Source: a virus. Taken from it: a stretch of DNA of 64,000 nucleotides. The first letter of the stretch is position 1. Every line of letters starts with the position of its first letter. The notes under the pieces are model-generated. The model saw only the letters and a list, made by a program, of their open reading frames with translations. It was not told where the DNA came from and did not search any database. The position numbers and the translations under genes are program-made. The DNA lies in the IMG/VR virus record IMGVR_UViG_3300020179_000005, positions 124,001-188,000 of that record; one strand, given 5' to 3'. Positions 1 through 8,598 of the stretch are shown one piece after another.

Positions 1-516
1 ACCTGCACCAAACAAAGGGGTTCCAGCTTCGACTCCAAGTGTACTTCTTAAACCACCCATCTTTAATTTTCCAGATTGCTCCAATTTATTTAAGAGTCTG
101 TGTCCTTGAGCAAAAGTGTAAATTCCAGAACCCTGTGATCCAGCGGTAAATACCGACAAAGAGTGCATCCTTGTCATTGCCCTTGGCCTCATAGTTATAT
201 TGTTTAATCTCGATGGTTTTACAAACGGATCTTTACCTGCTATATTTCTGCGTTTTCCAAAAAGAAAAGATTTTTCAGTGGCTGCAGTTGGTGACATTGC
301 TCCTTTTTGAAAAATTCCAAACTTTGACCTTGAGTTTGCAAAGCGCGTGGTGTCGTCCATGAATCCACCGCGTATGAGAGTATTTGAACCCCTAAACGAA
401 CTAAATCCAATAGATGCCGTTATACCAGGAATGTGCTCTATCATTCTTTGGGCTAAAGGAGTCTCAGTATTCAATGTCCCCATTGACTGATCGTAGTCAT
501 CGTAAGATAAAGGCAT
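1..516 (-). CDS. hypothetical protein, 3' end cut by window edge
   Basis: The leftward frame is open from an ATG at 516 to the left edge (172 codons, no stop). I recognise no family. The visible part is Ser/Arg/Gly-rich, basic, and has no membrane segment. It starts 2 nt after the end of the gene to its right, so it is the last visible member of the leftward operon that runs from 8598. By position it may be a virion or assembly protein, but nothing in the sequence proves this. Confidence 0.7.
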   Translation of the reverse strand, partial: MPLSYDDYDQSMGTLNTETPLAQRMIEHIPGITASIGFSSFRGSNTLIRGGFMDDTTRFANSRSKFGIFQKGAMSPTAATEKSFLFGKRRNIAGKDPFVKPSRLNNITMRPRAMTRMHSLSVFTAGSQGSGIYTFAQGHRLLNKLEQSGKLKMGGLRSTLGVEAGTPLFGAG

Positions 517-518
517 TT

Positions 519-845
519 TTATCCTCTCGAATTGTGCATTCCGAGAACAATATCTCCTGATGCGTTTAGTGCTTCTGCGTTTCTCAAAGACACGTTATTG
601 TACGGGCTTTGATCATAAAATTGTCTATTTCTTTCAAGGTGACCTTTTGTGTACATAGCAGGAAAAGCAGCTGCACCTGTTACGGCACCAAGTATTGCTC
701 CTGCGGCTCTTGTTTTTGCTCCACCTATAGAAAATGCTTTACCTTCTCTTCCTATTGCTGCTACCGCATTTCCAATTGTTTTTCTGGGAGTTCTTGCCAC
801 AAGACTAGTTGCTCCGATATCCAAGTCCGCCACCAACTGCAGCAC
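519..845 (-). CDS. small Gly/Ala-rich hypothetical protein
   Basis: 108 codons from a GTG at 845. A hydrophobic Ala/Gly stretch at about residues 45-62 could be a membrane or virion-core helix; the rest is basic. It overlaps the upstream gene by 41 nt in another frame (+1). An alternative GTG at 800, just after the upstream stop, has a GGAG 11 nt before it and may be the real start. The long overlap could also mean that the two frames form one protein by a frameshift between 805 and 854. No family recognised. Confidence 0.6.
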   Translation of the reverse strand: MLQLVADLDIGATSLVARTPRKTIGNAVAAIGREGKAFSIGGAKTRAAGAILGAVTGAAAFPAMYTKGHLERNRQFYDQSPYNNVSLRNAEALNASGDIVLGMHNSRG

Positions 846-1137
846 CGACTCCGGCTAATCCGGCAGCAAAACCCACGCCCCTAGCGGGATCAACCATAAA
901 TTTATCTTGTGGAGCCGAATACTGCATTGCCCCCCCAAGAGGACCACCCATTGCTGAGCCTATTAAAAATCTTGCAGAAACGTTTTTACCTAAAAATGCT
1001 GCATCTGCATTTGGATCCCCAAGTGCGGCTTCCATCGCGCCTTCCCTAACAGAAGGTCCAATCCTACTGGCCGCCCCCATGGCACCAGCTACACCTAGAG
1101 CCCCAATCATCGCTGCTCTACCAAGACCTAAAGCCAT
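805..1137 (-). CDS. Gly/Ala-rich hydrophobic hypothetical protein
   Basis: 110 residues. Three Gly/Ala-rich hydrophobic segments (about residues 5-22, 58-70 and 88-106) with GxxxG-like spacing suggest membrane insertion or tight helix packing, as in some phage internal (ejected) proteins; that role is a guess. ATG start at 1137, 5 nt after the stop of the upstream gene. Its last 41 nt overlap the next gene in a different frame. Confidence 0.65.
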   Translation of the reverse strand: MALGLGRAAMIGALGVAGAMGAASRIGPSVREGAMEAALGDPNADAAFLGKNVSARFLIGSAMGGPLGGAMQYSAPQDKFMVDPARGVGFAAGLAGVGAAVGGGLGYRSN

Positions 1138-1142
1138 TTAAA

Positions 1143-2810
1143 TTACACTCCCGAATATAGATGGTTGTATTTATCATTTCCCATTCGATGATGGTTTATT
1201 CTATTTCTGTCTAAGTTTCCTACCACTCCAGCGGTGACCAGAGGGTCTCTTCTTCTTGCATTCATTGGCTGAACTCCCCTTGTTTCATCCATAGACATTC
1301 TCCCAGCGTACTGCTGTATAGGTTGTTCGTCCATTGTTTCATTATAAACGTCATTTTCACGAGTTCTTTTATACATATAGTAACCAGCTGCTGCCGCAGT
1401 CATACCTATGCCAATACCTTTTAATCCACCTTTATTTTGAATAAGACTCTCTATAAACTCATTGGCTTGCATTCCAATCATTCTTCTTTTTTGTCTCATT
1501 CTTAAGATTCTTTGAGTTGATTTTGACATACCAGATATTGCGTCGCTAATCGCTCCCATAACGCCTTTTGTTCCATCTGCTTCGCCTCTTATTCTTTTTG
1601 CTGCTTCGGCCATATCATCTGCAGCTGCTCCACTACCTTTCGTTACATTTTTACTTTCAAATCCGGTCAATACGAGCGTAGATTCATCGGCACTAGTTTT
1701 TGCGTAATGTGCCCTTAATGATCTAATGTGAACGTCGTTGTCAATTTCAATTCCAGCTGCTCTAGCTGATCTTACAAATCTTTCCGTTTCTTTTTCGCCG
1801 GCGTACGCAACTCCGATTCCGCCATCATCTATTTTTTGAGCTATTGTCTTTATTATAGTTTCTTCCGATGCTCCCCTTTCTCCCATGTTAATAATTGCTT
1901 GAAGGGATTGACGAGCCGTAGCTAATTCTTCTGTCAATGCTGTTTGAGTTGCTTTATTTCCCCTCAATAGTTCGGATCTGTCATTCATTATGTAATCGTA
2001 TAAATTTTTTGCTACCACTTCAGAACTGGATTTACCTTCTTGTTCAGCTAAATGAAAAAATACATTTAATTGGTCTTTTTTGGAAACTCTTGCAACGCTT
2101 AAACTAAAATCACCCTTACTCAGGACATCTTCGCCCAAAGCTTCCTTCACTATCTGCATGGGTACAAAAATTCTTTCAGCTATTTGTTCCGATGGAGTCA
2201 CTCCGGCTCGAAAGACGTCAATTTTTGATCCAGTTTTAAAATGAGAAACTCCGTATTCAGACATTAGGTCTTTGTTTTTTGCGTATCTAAAATAGTGAAC
2301 GTCTTGCGAAGCGGCTTTTCTAGCTGATTCCGAAATACTTATATCGGAAGAAGCGGCTATTGCTCTTTCTCTAGCGGATCTAAGCTCATCAGAAGTTGAT
2401 TGAGCAACTATGGTACTAAACATTCTACCCTGATTACTCATTTTTACATGGGGTGATCCTATGTCTATTGCTGCCTCTGCTAACTCCAACGCCGTTCTTG
2501 CAGTCGCATTATTTAAGCCCGGATTAAATTGAGCTTCTCCCTTAACCGCTTTGAAAAACGGAGTTTGACCTCCTAATAAATCGTAAGTTTTACCCATTGA
2601 CGCAATAAGTCTTTTTTCGTCTAATGCAACAGTTTCGCCAACCTGGGAGCTCAAACTACTTAAATTTCTTACTATGTTTTCAACTTCGTCAAGTTGACTC
2701 GCCTCTCTGTAGTTTATTCCTAAATCAAGTATTTTCCCAGCCCTGGTATTTATTGATACCGATTCCCCGACAGTCACTCCAGCTGGTCGGGGAAGATCGA
2801 TTGTTTCCAC
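1143..2810 (-). CDS. large hypothetical protein, probable virion component; frame extends upstream without a start
   Basis: 555 codons from a GTG at 2810. No family recognised. Rich in Ala, Ser and charged residues with long predicted helices; one short hydrophobic segment near residues 472-486 (GIGMTAAAAGYY) followed by basic residues; Arg/Asn-rich C-terminus. The same frame stays open and looks fully coding for another 64 codons up to a stop at 3003-3005, yet contains no ATG, GTG or TTG. Those codons encode a charged, protein-like segment (for example FDKKRGQSVFRVGENIFELD). So this protein is probably the C-terminal part of the exonuclease-domain protein that ends at 2971, joined by a +1 shift between 2974 and 3002, or split by an indel. 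Confidence 0.75.
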   Translation of the reverse strand: METIDLPRPAGVTVGESVSINTRAGKILDLGINYREASQLDEVENIVRNLSSLSSQVGETVALDEKRLIASMGKTYDLLGGQTPFFKAVKGEAQFNPGLNNATARTALELAEAAIDIGSPHVKMSNQGRMFSTIVAQSTSDELRSARERAIAASSDISISESARKAASQDVHYFRYAKNKDLMSEYGVSHFKTGSKIDVFRAGVTPSEQIAERIFVPMQIVKEALGEDVLSKGDFSLSVARVSKKDQLNVFFHLAEQEGKSSSEVVAKNLYDYIMNDRSELLRGNKATQTALTEELATARQSLQAIINMGERGASEETIIKTIAQKIDDGGIGVAYAGEKETERFVRSARAAGIEIDNDVHIRSLRAHYAKTSADESTLVLTGFESKNVTKGSGAAADDMAEAAKRIRGEADGTKGVMGAISDAISGMSKSTQRILRMRQKRRMIGMQANEFIESLIQNKGGLKGIGIGMTAAAAGYYMYKRTRENDVYNETMDEQPIQQYAGRMSMDETRGVQPMNARRRDPLVTAGVVGNLDRNRINHHRMGNDKYNHLYSGV

Positions 2811-2970
2811 AAAACTTTCATCAATACTTTGATCTATAATTTCTCTTAAGTGTGTTCTTGTTAGATCTGTATCTAATTCAAAGATGTTTTCTCCAACCCT
2901 AAATACGGATTGTCCTCTTTTTTTGTCAAAACTAATTATTCCCTTTGATTCTTTTAGGTCTTCGGCAAGA

Positions 2971-4572
2971 TCACCGCGGTGGCGTAAATAATCCTTTCCC
3001 GGTTATCTCATCCAAAGTGGATGTTATCTGTACTTCATCTATAAATTTATCCTTGACTATGTTTCTTACGGCCATAGAAAGATGAGATACGTCTGCTATG
3101 TTTGTGGTTGGAGTTAGTGCTGCTGATTGAAATACCTTTGCCTGCGCCCCCCTAACCAAACTACTGTATCCTGATCTCTCTTTTTGATCTACGATCCTTA
3201 GAGCAAATGGATCTTTCTGTTCTTGCAATCCTATGTTAATATATTTCTGCACATAACTTTGAAGCATTGCATCCGTGTCCGCCATGTGTGTTCCGCCATA
3301 AATTTTATGAAACAATTGTCTGGCTTTCTCTCCTGTTTCGCCTGCTTGTTGTGCTTCTTTTTCAATTAACTCAAGAAGATTTGTCCTCATTGCTATGGCT
3401 TCTACTGAGGCCGTTGCGGCTGATTGTCCCATTTTAGCTCGTGCTAAAAATTCAGGAGAGTATAACAATTCGTTAAATCTTTTTAGGTGAGCTGCGTCAT
3501 CGAACTTCCCCGACGCATCCAAAAAAGTTTCGCCTAGCTCATCTATCTTTTGTTGCACTAGCCTATTCATATGCACTCTTGATACCTCTAAGGTATCGAT
3601 GATAAAATTCGCTTCACGGTCTGCCATTCTTTTATGAAATTTATCTGTAGCTTCCATAGCTGCTTTATGTTCACTAAAACCTGCTTGTTGTTTTGCGGTG
3701 TTCGTCATTGCCTGAATATCAAATAATACGTTATGGCCAGAAACATGATCGGCTTCCATCAATTTTTCCATGAATCTTGCGTAATTATCTAAAAAATCTT
3801 TTCCGCCTCTTGAATCACTAATAATTCTTGCTCTACTACTTCTTGCTTGTTCAGAAAAGAACTCTGTTAAAGATTTGCTTCCGGCAACTGTTATTCCGCC
3901 CAACTGTCTACTATTGTACGTAAAATTGAAATCATCCAAAAGACGTATGTTTCCATTTATGTTTTCGCTTATTGCAAATGATCTTACTTCGGAACCCTCG
4001 AATACCCCAGTTGTTTCCACGTCAAAAGTATAAATTTTTTTACCAACTAAAGAATCTGAAAGTTCTTTATAATTCGTTGTTTGCTCCAGGGTATTAACTC
4101 CCATTAAATTAGATATACCCACATTAAACGCGTCCATATCTGATATTCTTGGATTTATATTAAATATTGTTCTATTTAAAAGCGTAATTATTCCGTGATT
4201 AACATTTGTTGTATCAACGTTGTATTTAGCTGCTTTCCTATAAAGGTTTGTGCTTGGAAGTTGTTGACCTGGAAGTCCAATTTCTGCAAATAACCTTGGG
4301 AGCTTTAAAACTTCATTTGTATATTCGCTTTTCATCATTGCCATACTTGCTTCGTCGAGAATAGATAAGTCTATCTTTCCACCGGCAATCAGTGTATCTA
4401 AATTAACTCTTCCTACTTTAGCTGAATTAACTTTTCCAGTCTCTAACAGTTTTATGTATTTTTCGTGAAATTCAGAATATCTTTGCAGGAATGCTTCAGG
4501 AGTTCCGTAAATTTCCTGTAATTTCGCAACGTCTAACCCTGACGGGGCGAGGCCGCTTGTGGTGTAATCCAC
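2971..4572 (-). CDS. protein with internal DnaQ-like DEDDh 3'-5' exonuclease domain
   Basis: 533 codons from a GTG at 4572. Residues about 178-440 carry the DEDDh exonuclease motifs: Exo I FDVETTG (D184, E186), Exo II SGHNVLFD (D285) and Exo III H429 with D434 five residues later. This fold removes nucleotides from 3' ends with two metal ions. The N-terminal 170 residues are unlike any family I know, and there is no polymerase domain. The gene lies in a presumed structural operon and its frame seems to continue, after a +1 shift, into the next 555-codon frame, which would give a protein of about 1,140 residues. A virion-borne nuclease is possible but unproven. Confidence 0.8.
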   Translation of the reverse strand: MDYTTSGLAPSGLDVAKLQEIYGTPEAFLQRYSEFHEKYIKLLETGKVNSAKVGRVNLDTLIAGGKIDLSILDEASMAMMKSEYTNEVLKLPRLFAEIGLPGQQLPSTNLYRKAAKYNVDTTNVNHGIITLLNRTIFNINPRISDMDAFNVGISNLMGVNTLEQTTNYKELSDSLVGKKIYTFDVETTGVFEGSEVRSFAISENINGNIRLLDDFNFTYNSRQLGGITVAGSKSLTEFFSEQARSSRARIISDSRGGKDFLDNYARFMEKLMEADHVSGHNVLFDIQAMTNTAKQQAGFSEHKAAMEATDKFHKRMADREANFIIDTLEVSRVHMNRLVQQKIDELGETFLDASGKFDDAAHLKRFNELLYSPEFLARAKMGQSAATASVEAIAMRTNLLELIEKEAQQAGETGEKARQLFHKIYGGTHMADTDAMLQSYVQKYINIGLQEQKDPFALRIVDQKERSGYSSLVRGAQAKVFQSAALTPTTNIADVSHLSMAVRNIVKDKFIDEVQITSTLDEITGKGLFTPPR

Positions 4573-4598
4573 CTAAATTTACCGAACTGTATATGTCA

Positions 4599-5333
4599 CT
4601 AAGAGGCATTGTCTGTTTTGTCCGTATCAATAATTTGAGATTCTATGTACTCATCGAGTTCGTATGTTCCCAATTTTTGTTTCAAAAGTTTTTCTTTTTC
4701 TATTTGGATAGATTGAACCTTGTACAATATGTCGGAGATTGCTTGAGCGCTGTCTATTTGCATCTGGCCAGCTTTGGCTTTTGCTTCTCTTGTTGCCAAG
4801 AGTTGATTTCTTAAGTCTTTTCTTCTTTTATGCAGCTTGTCTTCAAGTTCAACCGCAAGATGCAATTCTTTTTTAAGTACCGGCATTCCGTTTTCATCAA
4901 TACCAATTACGTTTTCTTGTACAAAATGTTCTTTTGCCAAAAGCTTTGTTTTTCTAAGGTATTGAACTTCTTGATCAACAAGATCTCTTATCATTGACAC
5001 CTCAATGAGATTGTCTGGATGTACATCTAATTGCTCCATATACTCCATTGTGAATTGAGAAACCATTGACATTTCTATTGGACATGGATTTCCTTTTGGG
5101 GCCAGGTTTTGCTTAAGTAAGGGACAGGTATCTGCAAATATACATTTTTGAGCTTCGCAATTCATCGGGATCGAAGAAAACATGCTGCTTCGTGTTTTTT
5201 GCGGCCTTACCAATTCAACGGCTTTTGTTTTATCTTCATCCGACCAGTTTTCGGGAAAAAATAAATCCGGTCTTAGAGATTCAAATTCTTTCAGGAATTT
5301 TTTTTTGTCGTCAAATTTTTCTATGTCAGCCAT
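4599..5333 (-). CDS. hypothetical protein with Cys cluster and coiled coil
   Basis: 244 residues, ATG start. Residues 58-84 hold four or five cysteines (CEAQKC, DTCPL, NPCPI), a likely metal or iron-sulphur site. Residues about 125-230 are charged and helical, probably coiled coil. Overlaps the upstream small gene by 8 nt, showing translational coupling in the leftward operon. No family recognised. Confidence 0.75.
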   Translation of the reverse strand: MADIEKFDDKKKFLKEFESLRPDLFFPENWSDEDKTKAVELVRPQKTRSSMFSSIPMNCEAQKCIFADTCPLLKQNLAPKGNPCPIEMSMVSQFTMEYMEQLDVHPDNLIEVSMIRDLVDQEVQYLRKTKLLAKEHFVQENVIGIDENGMPVLKKELHLAVELEDKLHKRRKDLRNQLLATREAKAKAGQMQIDSAQAISDILYKVQSIQIEKEKLLKQKLGTYELDEYIESQIIDTDKTDNAS

Positions 5334-5508
5334 TAAAATCTATCCATTCAGATTGAAATTTTTCATCATTAACAAACATTTCAGACACTGCCGATTTACA
5401 ATAAGTACAATAATAATCTTTAGATATTATAACAGCTTTGTCGCTTTTTCTTTTTTGTTTTTTTGACAAAATTAAAGATAGTTGCGATTCACATCTTGGG
5501 CAGTTCAT
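5326..5508 (-). CDS. small zinc-ribbon protein
   Basis: 60 residues with two CxxC pairs (CPRC at 3-6, CTYC at 34-37), the usual zinc-ribbon arrangement. Lys-rich middle. Its start overlaps the stop of the upstream gene by 1 nt and its end overlaps the next gene by 8 nt. Role unknown; such ribbons often bind nucleic acid or act as assembly adaptors. Confidence 0.7.
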   Translation of the reverse strand: MNCPRCESQLSLILSKKQKRKSDKAVIISKDYYCTYCKSAVSEMFVNDEKFQSEWIDFNG

Positions 5509-5927
5509 TAGATTTCTCCGAGAAGTTTTAGAAGACCTTTCTGAAGTTTTTCTTGCACTGCTACATCCTGGGCGGCATTCACGAAAGTACTTACTTCTCT
5601 CATTTCATCGGGAGAAAGATAAGATGAAACCCTATACCTTGCGCCCTTGCATATGTCGCAATATATTTCTTGTTCTTCTGAATAACAGTCGCATTTTTCT
5701 ATTATTTCAAAATTCTCTAGAGCCTCTGCTGTATTTAACCATTTGTTTTTAAATAGTTTTTTTGTTTGCTCTTTGTAGGCTCTCAACTTTTGAGGATCAT
5801 TAGACAGTAAAGTTCCCATATCTAAAGAATGTTTCATTAACTCATTTATACTTTTATATAAAAAATTTGCTAGTTGAAAATCACCGTTTTTATCAATATA
5901 GTTTTTCCAGTTATTCATTGGTTTCAC
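5508..5927 (-). CDS. hypothetical protein with CxC/CxxC cluster
   Basis: 139 codons from a GTG at 5927; an in-frame ATG at 5918 is an alternative start. Helical N-terminal half, then a cysteine cluster (CDC at about 79-81, CDIC at 90-93) that could bind zinc, then a helical tail. No family recognised. Tightly packed in the leftward operon, overlapping both neighbours. Confidence 0.7.
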   Translation of the reverse strand: MKPMNNWKNYIDKNGDFQLANFLYKSINELMKHSLDMGTLLSNDPQKLRAYKEQTKKLFKNKWLNTAEALENFEIIEKCDCYSEEQEIYCDICKGARYRVSSYLSPDEMREVSTFVNAAQDVAVQEKLQKGLLKLLGEI

Positions 5928-6084
5928 CTAAATATGATTCTACTTTTGCATTTATGTATTCCATATATGGCTTAACGCCAAATCCCAAAAATGCATTGGA
6001 TGGTATTCCAAAGCCCATATTAACTCCACCCAAACCACCATTAATTATATTTTCGTCTAATTCAAATTCTTGCTCTTGTTTCAT
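5911..6084 (-). CDS. small hypothetical protein
   Basis: 57 residues, ATG at 6084. Acidic N-terminus, then a Gly-rich stretch (NGGLGGVNMGFG). Its end overlaps the next gene by 17 nt. No recognised family; called because it fills the operon gap, has an ATG start and overlaps its neighbour as the others do. Confidence 0.55.
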   Translation of the reverse strand: MKQEQEFELDENIINGGLGGVNMGFGIPSNAFLGFGVKPYMEYINAKVESYLGETNE

Positions 6085-6110
6085 TACATATCACATCTTT
6101 CTTTTTTTAT

Positions 6111-6872
6111 TTAATATCTATAGTTACTTTGTCTTCCTCTCGAAGTGCCGCCTGATCTTCTTGATTGGACAACGCTAGCAGCGGCAACTACTCCAGCTCC
6201 AATTAGTGCATTTCTTTTAAAGTTTCTACTTTTCATCAAACCTGAAAATCTACTTGCCCTTCCTGGGCCCGGATTCGGAGCTTGTCCTGAAACATCGGCT
6301 AACGGACCGGCGCCTGCTGAAGATGCTGGAGCTACTGGTCTTGTTGGTGCAGCTGTCGGCGGAGCAGCACTTATTGGAACAGGCCTACTTACCCTTGGAG
6401 TTCCTCTACCCGTTCTTCTATCAAAGGCGGCAGCATCACGAGCATGCAAATCTTCGAGTGATGGAACACGTCTAGTTACCCTTGGAGTTCCTCTACCCGT
6501 TCTTGCATCAAAGGCTTTCGCTTGGTCACCGTGCAATGTAGACCCAAAACCTTCCATATCAATTGGCAAAGAGCGGGGTGATAATCGATGCCTAAGGGCT
6601 GCCCTTCGTGAATAGCCACTCTCAAGCATTGGAATATTTTGACTGCCCCTTGGTGCGTTTTGGGGTACACCCATTCCCATATCGCCGAAACGATAATCTG
6701 CGGCTCTACTTGCTCTGCTACTTGCTCTGTTTGATACGCTAGATTTTATTCTTCCCATCGATTCCCTTGCCCTACCCATAAAGCGGGAACGGGCAGTTTG
6801 TGGTTGCATCCTTTCAAGCATTGGGATATTTTGACTGCCCCTTGGTGCGTTTTGCGGTACACCCATTCCCAT
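6111..6872 (-). CDS. repeat-containing Arg/Pro-rich protein
   Basis: 253 codons from ATG 6872. The protein contains internal repeats: two copies of a GMGVPQNAPRG...IPMLE unit (residues about 3-20 and 67-84) and two copies of a RTGRGTPRV unit. A Pro/Ala-rich linker (about 165-200) precedes a C-terminal hydrophobic segment flanked by Arg (ALIGAGVVAAASVV). The repeats exist at the DNA level too. The frame runs upstream to 6923 and overlaps the tail of the next gene, whose own reading frame there is an out-of-frame copy of the same repeat, so the two genes were probably one. Function unknown, likely virion. Confidence 0.65.
   Translation of the reverse strand: MGMGVPQNAPRGSQNIPMLERMQPQTARSRFMGRARESMGRIKSSVSNRASSRASRAADYRFGDMGMGVPQNAPRGSQNIPMLESGYSRRAALRHRLSPRSLPIDMEGFGSTLHGDQAKAFDARTGRGTPRVTRRVPSLEDLHARDAAAFDRRTGRGTPRVSRPVPISAAPPTAAPTRPVAPASSAGAGPLADVSGQAPNPGPGRASRFSGLMKSRNFKRNALIGAGVVAAASVVQSRRSGGTSRGRQSNYRY
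6619..6695 (-). repeat. direct repeat copy 1 (about 72 bp)
   Basis: Nearly identical to 6806-6886; encodes the NAPRGSQNIPMLE unit. A second shorter pair lies at 6538-6570 and 6903-6935 (the MEGFGST unit) and a third at 6395-6440 and 6475-6515 (the RTGRGTPRV unit). Such repeats allow slippage or recombination and may explain the frame loss nearby. Confidence 0.75.
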
Positions 6873-7171
6873 ATCGCCGAAACGATGAACTTGCTGCTCC
6901 GTGTAGACCCAAAGCCTTCCATGTTAATTCCAAGATTTCTACCAGCCCTCATTCTTGAAGGTCGAGCAACACGATTAATAAATGAATTACCACGTGCACC
7001 ACTCAACCTGGGTGCTCTTGCTGGATCTAAGTTTGCAGCAGTGTTGGGGGCGGTAAGACTAGAATAGGGGGTGCGACCTTGGTGTCTTCTTCCCGCATTT
7101 TGATTGATTCCGGGTCTTACTCTTACTCCATCATAATTCATACCGGGAACATCTGGAAACATGTAGGGCAT
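6746..7171 (-). CDS. N-terminal part of the repeat protein, frame lost near its end
   Basis: 141 codons from ATG 7171. The first ~88 residues are Arg/Asn/Gly-rich and end in the NMEGFGST unit also found in the following gene. From about residue 90 on, the frame reads the downstream repeat DNA in the wrong phase. A one-base insertion, or a -1 shift, in 6872-6923 would restore one long repeat protein of about 345 residues. Either a real frameshift or an assembly indel in a repeat. Confidence 0.6.
   Translation of the reverse strand: MPYMFPDVPGMNYDGVRVRPGINQNAGRRHQGRTPYSSLTAPNTAANLDPARAPRLSGARGNSFINRVARPSRMRAGRNLGINMEGFGSTRSSKFIVSAIWEWVYRKTHQGAVKISQCLKGCNHKLPVPALWVGQGNRWEE
6806..6886 (-). repeat. 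direct repeat copy 2 (about 72 bp)
   Basis: Second copy of the unit at 6619-6695, with a few substitutions. The boundary of this copy is where the reading frame of the upstream gene is lost. Confidence 0.75.
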
Positions 7172-7181
7172 TGTTGAAATC

Positions 7182-8357
7182 CTATTCTACTATTTTTGTT
7201 TTTTTACTTGGTTTCTTTAAAGAAAAAATAAAATTATCATCATTATAATCTATATTAAAAATAGTACCTTTTGGAATGGTACTTTGAACAATTATCTTAG
7301 ATATGCCAGTTTCTATTTGGTCCCTTCTTATTTGAGCCAATCCTCTAGCCCCCTTAACTGAATCTATGCCTTTTTCTATTAAAGCATCTATCACCCTAGT
7401 GTTGTACTCGGCAAAGAATCCTTTTTTGTTTAATTTTGAAGAAACTAGCTGCATTTCTAATTCTGCTATCTTTTCGCAATCTTGTCTAGAAAGATGATTG
7501 AAGATTACGATCTTGTCAATTCTGTTTAAGAATTCAGGTCTAAAATATTTTCTTACCGCGTCAAGCGTATTTCTTTCGACTAATGACTTAAGGGGTATGG
7601 CAGATGTCGATTGAACATAGTTAATGTTTTTATTGAATCCAGTACCTTTGCCTATCAAATGATCTACCGTTTTTTCGTTACCTAAGTTTGTTGTCAGGAT
7701 AATAATTGTTCCCCTAAAATCTATTATCTTACCTTTTGCATCGGTGATGGCTCCCTCGTCAAATATTGTTAAGAATGTGTTCCAAATGTCTGGATGGGCT
7801 TTTTCAACCTCATCTATGAGAACAACTGAATTTGGATTTTTTTCAATCTGATTTACTAACTGCCCACCTTCATCATGACCAACATAACCAGGAGGAGAAC
7901 CTATCAATTTTGAGTTTTCATGCTTATGTTGAAATTCGCCGCAGTCTATTCTAACCATAGGGATATTAGGATCAAATAAATAATTATGAAGAGTCTTTGC
8001 CAAATGTGTTTTTCCTACTCCAGATGATCCAGAAAATAGAAAAACTCCCAATGGCCTATTTGAATCGTTCATGTCTGCTTGAGACCTAACTAGTGCAGCA
8101 GATACAGTTTCTATTGCCTCATCTTGTCCTATGATGTTAGATTTTAGATGTTCTTCTAAATTAGCAAATTTTACTTTTTCTATTTTCTTTATCTTTTTTA
8201 TTTTTTGAGTGGGATGAGAAGAAGGTCTATCTTTATATTTTGAGATAATATTTTTTAACTCATCAAAATTATTATCCATTACATCGTCTATGTCAAAGTT
8301 AGTATTTGTGTAGGCAATTGATATCCAGTAATCTATATCAAGACCGGGATTTAGCAT
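7182..8357 (-). CDS. Clp-type AAA+ ATPase, single D2-like module
   Basis: 391 residues. Motifs of the ClpA/B/C second ATPase domain: Walker A GSSGVGKT (110-117), aromatic pore loop GYVG (157-160), Walker B VVLIDE (178-183), sensor 1 TTN (222-224), arginine finger in RPEFLNRID, and the ClpB-type C-terminal small domain. It lacks a Clp N-domain and D1, so it is about half a ClpB; residues 1-70 are unlike known Clp proteins. It could unfold or remodel proteins as a ring during head or tail assembly, or recruit a protease; no ClpP-binding IGF/L loop is evident. Start overlaps the upstream gene by 20 nt. Confidence 0.9.
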   Translation of the reverse strand: MLNPGLDIDYWISIAYTNTNFDIDDVMDNNFDELKNIISKYKDRPSSHPTQKIKKIKKIEKVKFANLEEHLKSNIIGQDEAIETVSAALVRSQADMNDSNRPLGVFLFSGSSGVGKTHLAKTLHNYLFDPNIPMVRIDCGEFQHKHENSKLIGSPPGYVGHDEGGQLVNQIEKNPNSVVLIDEVEKAHPDIWNTFLTIFDEGAITDAKGKIIDFRGTIIILTTNLGNEKTVDHLIGKGTGFNKNINYVQSTSAIPLKSLVERNTLDAVRKYFRPEFLNRIDKIVIFNHLSRQDCEKIAELEMQLVSSKLNKKGFFAEYNTRVIDALIEKGIDSVKGARGLAQIRRDQIETGISKIIVQSTIPKGTIFNIDYNDDNFIFSLKKPSKKTKIVE

Positions 8358-8598
8358 TACGCATCCGCGTATACAACGCTTCTATGCATCTTTCTGCGTT
8401 TGATCTAGTCATCAAACTTAGTGCATTTGAGACTTCTGTTTTTAGGTTATAAATTACGTATTGAAGAATTTTTCTTCTACGATCTTTTTCTGTTTTTACT
8501 GTTATCTCAGAAATAAATTTTTCTATTTGTTCGGGCTCGAGCACCTTATACTTGACAAACGTATTTAAATCAGGAACATATATTTGGTAAATCTTCAC
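8338..8598 (-). CDS. small hypothetical protein
   Basis: 86 residues, ATG 8598, mostly helical and charged (Lys/Glu/Arg-rich). First clear gene of the leftward operon next to the divergent control region; overlaps the AAA+ gene. No family recognised; could be an adaptor for that ATPase by position only. Confidence 0.7.
   Translation of the reverse strand: MKIYQIYVPDLNTFVKYKVLEPEQIEKFISEITVKTEKDRRRKILQYVIYNLKTEVSNALSLMTRSNAERCIEALYTRMRNAKSRS

Noticed and set aside
519-1141. plus-strand frames at 609-884, 649-858 and 809-1141
   Set aside because: Shadows of the leftward genes; low-complexity Pro/Ala/Ser sequence with no ribosome sites.
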